Source: Lentzea sp. NEAU-D7
GTDB taxonomy: Bacteria > Actinomycetota > Actinomycetes > Mycobacteriales > Pseudonocardiaceae
Reading direction: 5' to 3'
Assembly (NCBI RefSeq): GCF_026242055.1
Contig: NZ_JAPJDL010000008.1
Span: 248,001-312,000, forward strand
Length of the DNA: 64,000 nt
In this document: piece after piece, positions 1 through 7,548 of the stretch
Numbering within the stretch: position 1 is the first letter of the stretch
Layout of the letters: every line of letters begins with the position of its first letter
Notes under the pieces: generated by a model
The model's database searches: none
What the model was told of the DNA's origin: nothing
What the model saw: the letters and a program-made list of their open reading frames with translations, nothing else
Position numbers and translations under genes: made by a program

Positions 1-1
1 G

Positions 2-157
2 CTCGCCGGCATGGGACTGCCGCAGCTCGCGTGGATCGAGCTCGACTACCGGATGGCCGTGCTGCGCGCCGAACGCGCCTGGCTGGCCTGGTTCGCCACC
101 GCCACCCGCGAGGGCACCGTCGGCGGCTACGACGACTGGGAGGACAGACACCGATGA
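2..157 (+). CDS. C-terminal fragment of an unidentified protein
   Basis: The window opens inside an ORF whose last 51 codons are visible and which ends at TGA 155-157. The tail is rich in Trp, Leu, Ala and Arg and looks like an amphipathic helix (motifs YRMAVLRAERAWLAWF, then YDDWEDRHR). Its stop overlaps the ATG of the next gene (ATGA), so the two are probably co-translated. A PadR-type C-terminal helical domain is conceivable from the Arg/Ala/Trp pattern, but this is a guess because the diagnostic N-terminus lies outside the window. Confidence 0.55.
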   Translation, partial: LAGMGLPQLAWIELDYRMAVLRAERAWLAWFATATREGTVGGYDDWEDRHR

Positions 158-477
158 GACTGCTGTTCGAAGTGACCGGCGTGGTGCACGCGCCGCTGGA
201 GGACGTGCGCGCGCGGATGTTCGCCGACGCCGGCGAGTCCGGGCCGCACCGGCTCGTGGACCGCGAGCAGGGCGTGATCGCCTACTGGGGCGACTGGTGG
301 TACCGCGGCGAGGACACTCTGCACCCCCATCCCGAGGGCGCGCTCCTGCGCCACCGCGTCTACAACATCGCCAGGCAGGGCAACTGGGCGCCCTACCTGG
401 CGAACAAGCTGTTCCTCGGCTACCGCGCCAAGCTCGAGGCGTCGATGCGCGACCGGGTGCGGCGGTTTCAGAGCTGA
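154..477 (+). CDS. Small START/SRPBCC-like protein
   Basis: This encodes 107 aa. The opening (RLLFEVTGVVHAPLEDVRARM) has the strand-then-Pro-helix look of SRPBCC/polyketide-cyclase-like domains, followed by a beta-rich middle with several Trp (YWGDWWYRG) and a basic C-terminus. The ATG at 154 overlaps the preceding stop, so coupling decided the start. No catalytic residues can be assigned. SRPBCC domains bind hydrophobic ligands, but the family assignment here is only by pattern. The 3' end overlaps the convergent DoxX gene by 10 bp. Confidence 0.65.
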   Translation: MRLLFEVTGVVHAPLEDVRARMFADAGESGPHRLVDREQGVIAYWGDWWYRGEDTLHPHPEGALLRHRVYNIARQGNWAPYLANKLFLGYRAKLEASMRDRVRRFQS

Positions 478-839
478 CCGAAGCGCACGACCGCCACGAA
501 CACCGCCAGCGCGCACAGCACCAGGTTGATCGGCACCGTGGCGCCCTCACCACGACGGATGTGTGTGATCGCGGCACCCACCTGCACCAGCGCCAGGCCG
601 AGCGCCGCGATGGGGGTGAGGATCGGCGCGACACCGGTCAGCCACGGCAGCACCAGCCCGAGCGCGCCCGCGACCTCGACCGCGCCGATGCCCTTGACCT
701 GCCCGGACGTGAAATCTCCCGCCCAGGCCATCCTCGGCTCGGCCAGCAGGTCCTGTTTGGCCTTGACCAGCTTGGTGAAGCCCGCCATCAGGTACAGGGC
801 AGCCAGCACACCCGACACGATCCACACCGCGACGTTCAT
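468..839 (-). CDS. DoxX-family membrane protein
   Basis: The protein has 123 aa and four hydrophobic segments, starting MNVAVWIVSGVLAALYLMAGFTKL, which is the typical DoxX opening (helix, then F-x-K-L). A second typical element is GIGAVEVAGALGLVLPWL in the second helix. DoxX proteins are small inner-membrane proteins sometimes linked to thiosulfate or thiol redox; no substrate can be deduced here. ATG 839 was chosen because upstream in-frame residues to 893 are not hydrophobic or DoxX-like. Its 3' end overlaps the convergent gene ending at 477. Confidence 0.85.
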   Translation of the reverse strand: MNVAVWIVSGVLAALYLMAGFTKLVKAKQDLLAEPRMAWAGDFTSGQVKGIGAVEVAGALGLVLPWLTGVAPILTPIAALGLALVQVGAAITHIRRGEGATVPINLVLCALAVFVAVVRFGQL

Positions 840-899
840 GACCGAGAACCTAGCCCCGCGCCAGGGAGGCCAACCAGAGATGCCGCAACTCACAGATCA

Positions 900-942
900 A
901 CTAAGGGTCGCCTTAGTCATCACCCGAACGGCCGTATAGAGT
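900..942 (+). promoter_or_regulatory. Dyad operator plus leaderless promoter of the sucrase/ferredoxin-like gene
   Basis: ACTAAGG (900-906) and CCTTAGT (911-917) are perfect 7-bp inverted arms around GTCG. A TAGAGT -10 element (937-942) lies 6 nt before ATG 949, and the dyad sits where the -35 region should be, so a regulator bound here could block RNA polymerase. The dyad faintly resembles DtxR/IdeR boxes (AAGG...CCTT), but the match to the 19-bp iron-box consensus is weak, so the regulator is unknown. Confidence 0.55.
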
Positions 943-948
943 GTGCAG

Positions 949-1812
949 ATGAGGTGCTCGACACTCTCCGGCTTCGCGGGCGAACCGCTGGCCGGTACGG
1001 CCGCGACCGCGACGGCGTGGCTGTGCCTGGAACAGCCGGGCCCCTGGGGCCGCGACGCCCTGACGGAGAGCCACCTCGACCCCGAACTGGGCGCCGAGCT
1101 GCAGCGCCGCGCCGCCGGCACCGGTGTGCGCATCCTGCTGATCCGCCGTCCCGGCAGGCACGCCGACGACCACGTCCCCACGACCCGCCGCCTGTACCTG
1201 GCCTCGGCGAAGCCCGGCGCCTCCTGGCTGGAACAGGCCGACCTGGCCACGCCGGAGGAAGCCCTCGAGCTCGACTTCGAGGCGCTGGGAGCGGGCCGCT
1301 CCACCGCGTTCGGCACCCCGGTCCGCGACCCGTTGCTGCTGATCTGCACCAACAGCAAGCGCGACGTCTGCTGCGCCCTGTACGGCCGCCCGATCGCCAC
1401 CGCGCTGAACCTGTGGGAGTGCACCCACACCGGCGGCCACCGCTTCGCGCCCACCGGGGTGCTGCTGCCCACCGGTCACCTGTACGGACGACTCGACCAC
1501 CAGTTGGCCCAGCGCGTCGTCACGGAGGGCATCGTCGCCGACCGCTGCCGCGGCCGCTCCTGCTTCACCCCGCGAGGGCAGGTTGCCGAGGTCGCCGTGC
1601 GCGAGAAGATCAGCGAGACCCGCGACGTGCTGACCGTCGTGGCCGAGACCCCGGACTCCGCCACGGTGCGGCACGCCGACGGGCGGGAGTGGCGGGTGGC
1701 GCTGACCGAGCAGCCGGTGCCACCGCGGCCCGCGAGCTGCGGCAAGTCGCCGGACATCGCGATCGCGCTGGTGGCGACGGCGATCGACGAGCTGGCGAAG
1801 GTCTGCCGCTGA
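949..1812 (+). CDS. Sucrase/ferredoxin-like family protein
   Basis: This 287-aa protein matches the sucrase/ferredoxin-like family, which has a thioredoxin-like [2Fe-2S] ferredoxin fold. Visible landmarks are CTNSKRDVCC (first Cys cluster, about residue 135) and WECTHTGGHRFAPTG, the family signature with the ligand-type Cys/His pair. Function in the family is uncertain (electron transfer or redox; the sucrase label is historical). The start at ATG 949 fits a leaderless transcript; GTG 943 is in frame and possible. It is monocistronic, with a dyad operator at 900-917. Confidence 0.88.
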   Translation: MRCSTLSGFAGEPLAGTAATATAWLCLEQPGPWGRDALTESHLDPELGAELQRRAAGTGVRILLIRRPGRHADDHVPTTRRLYLASAKPGASWLEQADLATPEEALELDFEALGAGRSTAFGTPVRDPLLLICTNSKRDVCCALYGRPIATALNLWECTHTGGHRFAPTGVLLPTGHLYGRLDHQLAQRVVTEGIVADRCRGRSCFTPRGQVAEVAVREKISETRDVLTVVAETPDSATVRHADGREWRVALTEQPVPPRPASCGKSPDIAIALVATAIDELAKVCR

Positions 1813-1893
1813 GGGCGTGACCCGAAGATCGGCGTCCTGCTGGGCGTGGATCACCTCGCCGGCGTTGCTGGCGGCGCCGCTAGCCTCGGCCGG

Positions 1894-2415
1894 GTGCCCC
1901 GGCTGATCCACCTCAACGGCCCGACCGGCGTCGGCAAGTCCACGATCGCCGCCCGCTACGCCGCCGACCACCCCGGAACGCTCGACCTCGACGCCGACGA
2001 GATCGTCCGGCTCGTCGGCGGCTGGCGCGAGGACTTCCACGGCGCGGTCGACCTGGTGCGTCCGCTCGTGCTGGGCATGGCGGCCACCCACCTGGCCTCG
2101 GGCCACGACGTCGTGATGCCGCAGCTGATCATGCGCGGCGGCGAGCGCGACAGGTTCGCCGCCGCGGCCACCTCCGCGGGCGCGGACTACCTGGAGTTCG
2201 TGCTGCTCGCACCGCCCGAGACGGCGATGGACCGGTACCGGCGGCGGGAGCACCACATCGACCACGTCGTCGAGGCGCTCGGCGGCGCGGAGGTCGTCCG
2301 GCACAGCCACGAGCGCATCACCGCCTACCTCACCCCGGCCGCCACGGTCCTCGACGCCACCGGTGAGGTCGAGCAGACCTACGCCAGGCTGAGAGCGGCG
2401 CTGGACGTAGGTTGA
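1894..2415 (+). CDS. P-loop NTPase / small-molecule or toxin-like kinase
   Basis: The 173-aa protein begins with a Walker A motif, GPTGVGKST, ten residues after the start. It then has DLDADEI (zeta-toxin/AAA_33-style acidic motif) and an Arg-rich lid region (DRYRRREHH). It resembles the AAA_33/zeta-toxin-like kinases found singly in actinobacteria; no antitoxin is adjacent, so a toxin role is not supported. GTG 1894 was chosen because TAGCCT (1881-1886) lies 7 nt upstream and the domain starts immediately. The next gene begins 4 bp after the stop. Confidence 0.82.
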   Translation: MPRLIHLNGPTGVGKSTIAARYAADHPGTLDLDADEIVRLVGGWREDFHGAVDLVRPLVLGMAATHLASGHDVVMPQLIMRGGERDRFAAAATSAGADYLEFVLLAPPETAMDRYRRREHHIDHVVEALGGAEVVRHSHERITAYLTPAATVLDATGEVEQTYARLRAALDVG

Positions 2416-2419
2416 TCGG

Positions 2420-3070
2420 ATGCAGAGCACGCACACCGTCCCCGCTGACCGGAGACGCGTCCTGGGCGTCGTGCTGTCGGTCATGGCGCTCGCGTGCGCC
2501 GCGCTGACGGCCGCGGGGTTCGTGGTGGACCTCGGCGGCGCTGAGGACGGGCTGGTCCTCGCCGTGATCGCGCTGCTGCTCTTCGTGCCTTCCGCGGTGC
2601 TCCTGCTGAGCACACCCGGCAAGCCCGAGCTGCTCGAACTCGACGACAACGGCATCGCGCACGTCCTCGGCGGCGTGAGGCGGTCGTGGAGGTGGGACCA
2701 GGTGGCGGTCCTCGACATCGCCGAGCCCCAGGTGTACTCCTACGACGGTTCCGACTGCACCGTCCGGTTCACCGACGGGCAGCTCCTGCACGTCAGCGGG
2801 CGCACCGAGAACAGCCGCGCCGTCGTCGCGGCGCTGACCACACGCTGCCCCCACGCGCGGCGCGAACCGGTGCGCAGGAGGCACAAGAGGCGCGCGGCGG
2901 TCGTTCTGGGCGGTATCACGCTCGTGTGCGGCGGTGTCGCGACCTGGGCGATCGTCGCGCAGAAGAGCGGTGAACCCCTCGAGATGGCCCAGCCCGCGGT
3001 GGCGCTCACGACGCCGGCGGTGATCAGCCTGATTCTGCTGATCGCCGTCCTGGTGACGGGCCGGCGCTAG
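2420..3070 (+). CDS. Membrane protein with a PH-like central domain, unknown function
   Basis: The 216-aa protein has two N-terminal hydrophobic segments (about residues 14-35 and 44-66), a soluble beta-rich middle (about 70-145), a basic linker (RRRHKRR) and two C-terminal hydrophobic segments. The middle (WDQVAVLDI... VRFTDGQLL) looks like the bacterial PH-like domains found in such small membrane proteins; this is by pattern only. TAGGTT 2408-2413 stands 6 nt before ATG 2420, so it may have its own leaderless promoter inside the end of the kinase gene. It overlaps the convergent tetR-type gene by 47 bp. Confidence 0.72.
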   Translation: MQSTHTVPADRRRVLGVVLSVMALACAALTAAGFVVDLGGAEDGLVLAVIALLLFVPSAVLLLSTPGKPELLELDDNGIAHVLGGVRRSWRWDQVAVLDIAEPQVYSYDGSDCTVRFTDGQLLHVSGRTENSRAVVAALTTRCPHARREPVRRRHKRRAAVVLGGITLVCGGVATWAIVAQKSGEPLEMAQPAVALTTPAVISLILLIAVLVTGRR

Positions 3071-3638
3071 GCGCGGTCGCGGAGAACACGCCGATGCCCA
3101 GCGCGTACGGGTCGTCCAGGCCGACGGTCTGCAGCGTCTCCGCCGGCAGCGCGAGCAGCGAGATCGCCACACCCAGGAAGTAGGCGTCGAGCAGGCCCGT
3201 GTCGCGCACCGTCGAGGGCAGGCCGGCCGCCTGCTGCAGCGCGGCGGCGGCCTCGGCGTTCGCGAGGACCATGCCCGACAGCGCCTCGCGCACACCGGGG
3301 CGGCGGACCGCCTCCAGGTACAGCTCGACCATCGCGAGCATCTGCGTCGGGTCGTCGGCGACCGCGCGGCGCAGCAGGGCCGGGTAGAGCTCGGCGACGT
3401 CGGTGGCGCTGATGTCGGCCGGGGTCGTCTCGCGCAGGCGTTGCACGGCGGCGCGGTGCAGCGCGGTCATGCGGGCGGCGCAGGCGGTGAGGACGGCCTC
3501 GCGGGTCGGGAAGTAGTTCTTGGTGGTGCCGATGGGGACGCCGGCCTCGCGGTCGATCGCGCGGTGGGTCAGGCCCCGGCCGCCTTCCACCGCGAGGATC
3601 TGGATCGCGGTGTCGCACAGCAGATCACGACGGCTCAC
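3024..3638 (-). CDS. TetR-family transcriptional regulator
   Basis: The N-terminus has the TetR helix-turn-helix: DTAIQILAVEGGRGLTHRAIDREAGV followed by GTTKNYFPTREAVL, where KNYFPTREAVL replaces the usual LYYHF-x-SKEEL. The remainder is a helical ligand/dimer domain. GTG 3638 was chosen because TAGTGT (3652-3647) is 8 nt upstream, a leaderless arrangement; GTG 3650 is also in frame. It is 204 aa, normal for TetR. The target is unknown; the upstream small Cys-rich gene overlaps its start by 14 bp and could be co-transcribed. Confidence 0.9.
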   Translation of the reverse strand: MSRRDLLCDTAIQILAVEGGRGLTHRAIDREAGVPIGTTKNYFPTREAVLTACAARMTALHRAAVQRLRETTPADISATDVAELYPALLRRAVADDPTQMLAMVELYLEAVRRPGVREALSGMVLANAEAAAALQQAAGLPSTVRDTGLLDAYFLGVAISLLALPAETLQTVGLDDPYALGIGVFSATAPSAGPSPGRRSAESG

Positions 3639-3831
3639 GGTCCGGGACACTAGCAAGATCACCACAGGTGTGGTGAATCGGGGCGAACGTGCTGGTCCCG
3701 GCGGTCGCGATGACGACGCCGCGTTCGAGCACGAGGAACAGGCCGCAGACGCAGCGGACGTAGGCGACGGCGCCGTGCGAGGAGACGGCGGAGGTGCACG
3801 GCCAGTCGCAGGCGGGGCAGGTGGCGATCAT
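3625..3831 (-). CDS. Small Cys-rich (zinc-ribbon-like) protein
   Basis: This 68-aa ORF begins MIATCPACDWPC and has a second pair, VRCVCG, about 20 residues on, giving a C-x2-C...C-x-C pattern consistent with a small zinc ribbon. The C-terminal half is not distinctive. Its 3' end overlaps the start of the TetR gene and it is divergent from the CGNR regulator gene at 3857. No known family could be named with confidence; it is kept because the Cys pairs are positioned like a real metal site and the codon third positions are GC-rich. Confidence 0.5.
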   Translation of the reverse strand: MIATCPACDWPCTSAVSSHGAVAYVRCVCGLFLVLERGVVIATAGTSTFAPIHHTCGDLASVPDREPS

Positions 3832-3856
3832 GAGCCAAGCCTGATGTCATGGTCTA

Positions 3857-4360
3857 GTGCATTTCAACCCTTACGGCGGGACGGCTGCCGAGCTCGCCGC
3901 GACCCTGGTCAACGCCGACCCGTCCGCGCACCTGCTGGACGTGCTGAAAGCGTCGGACTACAAGCCCCTGGGCTCGCTCGACGCACGGCAGGAACGTGAC
4001 GTACGAGACTGGATCGCACGGCTGCGCGAGGTGTTCCGCGCCCCCACGGTCGAGCTGCTCAACGACCTGCTGGCCCAGTCCTCGACCACGCACTACATCT
4101 CCACGCACGACGGACGCGCCCCGCACCTGCACTACGCCCGCGAGGACGAACCGACCGACGTGCGGCTCAAGGCGTACACGGCGGCGGGCATGGCGGCGTT
4201 GTTCTGCGAGGACGCGGGGCGCATCGGCTCGTGCGGCCGCGACGGCTGCGACACGGTGTTCGTGGACACCAGCCGCAACGGCAGGCGGCGGTTCTGCTCG
4301 ACCAAGTGCGCCAACCGCGTCGCCGTCGCGAACCACCGCAGCCGGGCCCAGTCCGCGTGA
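3857..4360 (+). CDS. CGNR zinc-finger / ABATE-domain regulator
   Basis: The 167-aa protein ends with the CGNR zinc finger: CGRDGCDTVFVDTSRNG then FCSTKCANRVAVANHR (about residues 126-162), containing four Cys and the CANR version of the name motif. The N-terminal about 120 residues correspond to the ABATE-like domain common in these putative stress-linked regulators. The start is a GTG, directly after TCTA, with no ribosome site. The family is thought to be regulatory, but ligand and targets are unknown. It stands alone, divergent from the small Cys-rich gene. Confidence 0.9.
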   Translation: MHFNPYGGTAAELAATLVNADPSAHLLDVLKASDYKPLGSLDARQERDVRDWIARLREVFRAPTVELLNDLLAQSSTTHYISTHDGRAPHLHYAREDEPTDVRLKAYTAAGMAALFCEDAGRIGSCGRDGCDTVFVDTSRNGRRRFCSTKCANRVAVANHRSRAQSA

Positions 4361-4385
4361 TCGGCACGACCCGGGCCCGGCGGGC

Positions 4386-4898
4386 TCACTTGTCGATGAC
4401 GTTGAGCAGGCGGCGGGCCTTGTACTCGGAGTTGGCCTCCAGGCCGTAGGTGTGGCTGCGCCAGTCGGTGCCCCAGCCGCCGCGCTGCTCGTAGGCGAAG
4501 TAGCGGGTCCTGGTCGAGTCGGTCCACCGGTCGAAGATCACGACGTGGCGGTTGTCGCCGTCCCCGATCGCGTCGATGACCAGGTCGCCGCGCTTGAGCT
4601 CGCTCATCGCGATGGGGGACGTCCAGGTGGTGGTGATGAGCGCCTGGGTGTTGGGCGCGTCCGGGACCTTGTCCAGGCGCGCGGCCATCGAGGCGTAGCC
4701 GGAGCAGTCCATGCGGTAGCCGTCGGTCCACTTGCGGTTCTGGTCGTAGGGCACGCGGGTGCCGTTGTTGGCCGTCAGCCAGCTGTTGGCGCGGTCGATG
4801 ATCTCGTAGCGGTAGATCGGCGCCCCGGCGGCGTAGGCCGGGGACACCAGGGTGCTCAGGGCGACGAGTGCGGCGGCCGCGATCGCGAGGACTCTCAT
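4386..4898 (-). CDS. Secreted NlpC/P60-like peptidoglycan hydrolase
   Basis: The 170-aa product has a clear signal peptide (MRVLAIAAAALVALSTLV, cleavage likely after AYA near residue 22). The mature part contains RMDCSGYASMAARL, a D-C-S-G motif with the nucleophile Cys typical of NlpC/P60 and CHAP folds, then RGDLVIDAI and a His in NRHVVIFDRW, giving a plausible Cys-His pair. It probably acts on cell-wall peptides outside the cell. A GGGAG ribosome site lies 8 nt before ATG 4898; the upstream in-frame ATG would place charged residues before the signal peptide. Confidence 0.85.
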   Translation of the reverse strand: MRVLAIAAAALVALSTLVSPAYAAGAPIYRYEIIDRANSWLTANNGTRVPYDQNRKWTDGYRMDCSGYASMAARLDKVPDAPNTQALITTTWTSPIAMSELKRGDLVIDAIGDGDNRHVVIFDRWTDSTRTRYFAYEQRGGWGTDWRSHTYGLEANSEYKARRLLNVIDK

Positions 4899-4948
4899 GT
4901 GCGCTACTCCCATTCCGTAGATCAGCTGCGGGCGCTTAGGGTCGGTTC

Positions 4949-6373
4949 ATGGAGCTGACGGAGCTGTGTTTCGCCGGGGTGGCCAGGCAGGCACACGCCG
5001 TGCGGTCCGGTGAGGTGACCGCCCGCGACCTGCTCGCCGAGCACCTGCGCCGCATCGAGCGGATCGATCCGCGGCTCAACGCGTTCCGGATGGTCTTCGC
5101 CGAACAGGCCCTCGCGCAGGCCGAGCACGCCGACGCGCGCAGGTCCGCGGGCGAGGACCTGCCGCTGCTGGGGGTGCCGATCGCGGTCAAGGAGGACATC
5201 GCGCTGGCCGGCCTGCCCACCACCAAGGGCACGAACGCCGCGCGCACCCCGCAGCCGGCGGACTCCGCGATCGTCACACGGCTGCGCGCGGCCGGGGCGG
5301 TGATCATCGGCCGCACCCGGATGCCGGAGCTGGGCCTGTGGCCGTTCACCGAGAGCTCGTGGGCAGGCCCGACGCGCAACCCGTGGTCGCTCGCGCACTC
5401 CCCCGGCGGGTCCAGCGGCGGGTCGGCCGCGGCCGTGGCGGCGGGACTGGCGGCGGCCGCGATCGGCACCGACGGCGCCGGGTCGATCCGCATCCCGTCC
5501 GCCGTGACGGGCCTGTTCGGGCTCAAGCCCCAGCGCGGCCGCATCTCGCTCGCACCCGAGCCGCAGGTGTGGGGCGGTCTCGTGGTGGCGGGGCCGATCA
5601 CCCGCACGGTGCTGGACTGGGCGCTGGTCGCCGACCAGATCCACGGCGCCGCACCCGGTGACGCGCACGTCGCGCATCCGCCGCGCATGAGCTTCACGCA
5701 GGCCGCGCGCACGGATCCGGGCCGGCTGCGGATCGGGGTGTCGCTGCGGCCGTGGGGGCCGGGCATCCCGATCGCCGACGAGGTCCGCGACGTCGTGCAG
5801 GACACCGCCGCGCTGCTCACCGACCTCGGTCACGACGTCGTGCGGCTCGACCCGCCGATGCGCGACGTCACCGCCTCCACGCAGTTCGCCGCCCGCTACG
5901 TGCACAACGCCTACCTGGCGCGCACGGACATGGAACTCCCAGACCTGCTCGAGCCCCGCACCCGCGCGATCGGCGAGCTGGGCCGGCGCCTGCCGCGCGG
6001 CGTCGTGCGGTGGGCGGCCAAGGACGACGCGGCGCTCACCGCGCACGCGAACCGGGTGTTCGCCTCGATCGACGTGCTGCTCACCCCGGCGCTGACCCGC
6101 CCGCCGATCCGCGTGGGCGAGTGGGACGGCCGCAACGTCGTCACGGCGCTGCTCGCGGCCTCGCACTACACGACGTTCCTGCCGCTGTGGAACATCGTCG
6201 GCAACCCCGCCGCCTCGGTTCCCGCCGGTCGCACGTCGGCGGGCCTGCCGCTGGCGGTGCAGCTCGTGGGCCGCCAGCACGACGAGTGCACGCTGCTGTC
6301 GGTGTCCGCCCAGCTGGAGCGCGCCCGGCCGTGGGCGGACCGGATCCCCTCCGGCCTCGATCATGCGAACTAG
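4949..6373 (+). CDS. Amidase (amidase-signature family)
   Basis: The 474-aa enzyme carries the amidase-signature Ser-Ser-Lys triad: Lys in GVPIAVKED (about residue 79), the GGSSGGSAAAVAAG loop with the cis-Ser, and the nucleophile Ser in GTDGAGSIRIPSA. These enzymes hydrolyse carboxamides in the cytoplasm; the substrate cannot be told from sequence, and GatA is unlikely because no gatB/gatC lies nearby. TAGGGT (4937-4942) is exactly 6 nt before ATG 4949, so the mRNA is probably leaderless. Confidence 0.92.
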   Translation: MELTELCFAGVARQAHAVRSGEVTARDLLAEHLRRIERIDPRLNAFRMVFAEQALAQAEHADARRSAGEDLPLLGVPIAVKEDIALAGLPTTKGTNAARTPQPADSAIVTRLRAAGAVIIGRTRMPELGLWPFTESSWAGPTRNPWSLAHSPGGSSGGSAAAVAAGLAAAAIGTDGAGSIRIPSAVTGLFGLKPQRGRISLAPEPQVWGGLVVAGPITRTVLDWALVADQIHGAAPGDAHVAHPPRMSFTQAARTDPGRLRIGVSLRPWGPGIPIADEVRDVVQDTAALLTDLGHDVVRLDPPMRDVTASTQFAARYVHNAYLARTDMELPDLLEPRTRAIGELGRRLPRGVVRWAAKDDAALTAHANRVFASIDVLLTPALTRPPIRVGEWDGRNVVTALLAASHYTTFLPLWNIVGNPAASVPAGRTSAGLPLAVQLVGRQHDECTLLSVSAQLERARPWADRIPSGLDHAN

Positions 6374-6409
6374 GATATTACGAGAACGGACTATCCGAGC
6401 CGGGAACTA

Positions 6410-7486
6410 TCAGAATCCGCGCTTGGACAACTCGTCGAGCAGTTCGCGGTCGGCCACGTGCCGCGACTTGATGTGGTCCAGGTAGTCGGCGAACGCGTCG
6501 GGCTGCAGTCCGCGTAGTTGTTCGAGCAGATCCATGACGAGGTCCTGCTCCTCGATGCCCCGCCGGGCGAGCTCGACCTCCACGATCCGCCGGTACACCT
6601 CCACGGCCAGGCGGCTGCCGTCCTGCACCAGGTGCCGCACCAGCTCCGCGCGCAGCGGCGGCCACTCGTCGGTGTGCACGACCAGCGCCCGGATCTTGAG
6701 GTACACGTCGAGGTTGGGCCGCGCGAAGAACGCCTCCCGGCAGACCTCCAGCGCGCGGTGCGGCGCGCCCCGGCGCAGGTGTTCCTCCACCGCGAGGTCG
6801 ATCAACCGCAGCGACGCGCCGCGCCCGCCCACCGCGCGCAGCCCGCGTTCCACCCACTCCAACGCCTCGTCCGAGCGGCCGTTGTCGCGCAGCACGGTCG
6901 CGACCTGCAGGTAGTGCCAGCCCGAGGAGAGGTCCTTGGACAGCACGAGCAGCTGCAGGTCGACGTCCTCGGTGTACTCGGCGAGCTCCTCCATGACGCG
7001 CAGCAACGCCCAGCGGGCGCGGTCGTAGCGGCCGGTCTCGCCGAACCCGATCACCGGCAGCGGTTCGAACAGCGCCACGGCCCGCTCCCGGTAGCGGGCA
7101 AGGCCTTCGTCGTCGAGGGCGCCGGCGTAGGCGGCGAGGCTCACGTCGGGGGCGTCGGGGTGCTGCAGCTGCAGGTCGAGCAGCCAGTCGGCCAGGCGCC
7201 GCGGGTCGGTGCCGGTCTCGGCGCACGCGCGGGCGTGGATGCCCAGGACGCGGTGGGCCAGTTCGGCGAGCTCGACGCGATGGCGGCGGCTGGTGGCGAC
7301 GCCGTCGGCGAGCTGGGTGACGATCTCCTCGATCAACGCGACCAGCTGCGGTCCGGGGTCGGTGACGAGCAGCGACTGCAGTTCGACCGACACGGCGGTC
7401 AGCGCCTGCCAGCGCGCCGGCCAGTCCGTGGTCTCGCTGTCGGCCTCGATGAGCGCGGAGGCCACGGTGGCGGGCAGCGAGTCCAT
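6410..7486 (-). CDS. Helical-repeat (TPR-like) protein of unknown function
   Basis: The 358-aa protein is almost entirely helical and Leu/Ala/Glu-rich, with repeat-like helix pairs such as DEALEWVERGLRAVGG and RALEVCREAFFARPNLDVYLKIRALV. These look like TPR or related alpha-solenoid repeats. There is no signal peptide, membrane segment or catalytic motif. It sits alone, convergent with the amidase gene. A scaffold or regulatory role is possible but not shown. The ATG at 7486 starts the first long Leu/Ala-rich helix; no good ribosome site is visible. Confidence 0.75.
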   Translation of the reverse strand: MDSLPATVASALIEADSETTDWPARWQALTAVSVELQSLLVTDPGPQLVALIEEIVTQLADGVATSRRHRVELAELAHRVLGIHARACAETGTDPRRLADWLLDLQLQHPDAPDVSLAAYAGALDDEGLARYRERAVALFEPLPVIGFGETGRYDRARWALLRVMEELAEYTEDVDLQLLVLSKDLSSGWHYLQVATVLRDNGRSDEALEWVERGLRAVGGRGASLRLIDLAVEEHLRRGAPHRALEVCREAFFARPNLDVYLKIRALVVHTDEWPPLRAELVRHLVQDGSRLAVEVYRRIVEVELARRGIEEQDLVMDLLEQLRGLQPDAFADYLDHIKSRHVADRELLDELSKRGF

Positions 7487-7548
7487 CGCAACATCATTCC
7501 CGCGTCACCCGGTCGAGTGCTACCGATGTCGCCCTAACGATTTAAGGT

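Noticed and set aside
1894..2415. Toxin-antitoxin system with a zeta-like toxin
   Set aside because: Only a generic P-loop kinase; the adjacent gene is a membrane protein, not an epsilon-type antitoxin.
4949..6373. GatA subunit of the Glu-tRNA(Gln) amidotransferase
   Set aside because: No gatB or gatC next to it and the sequence outside the amidase signature does not suggest GatA.
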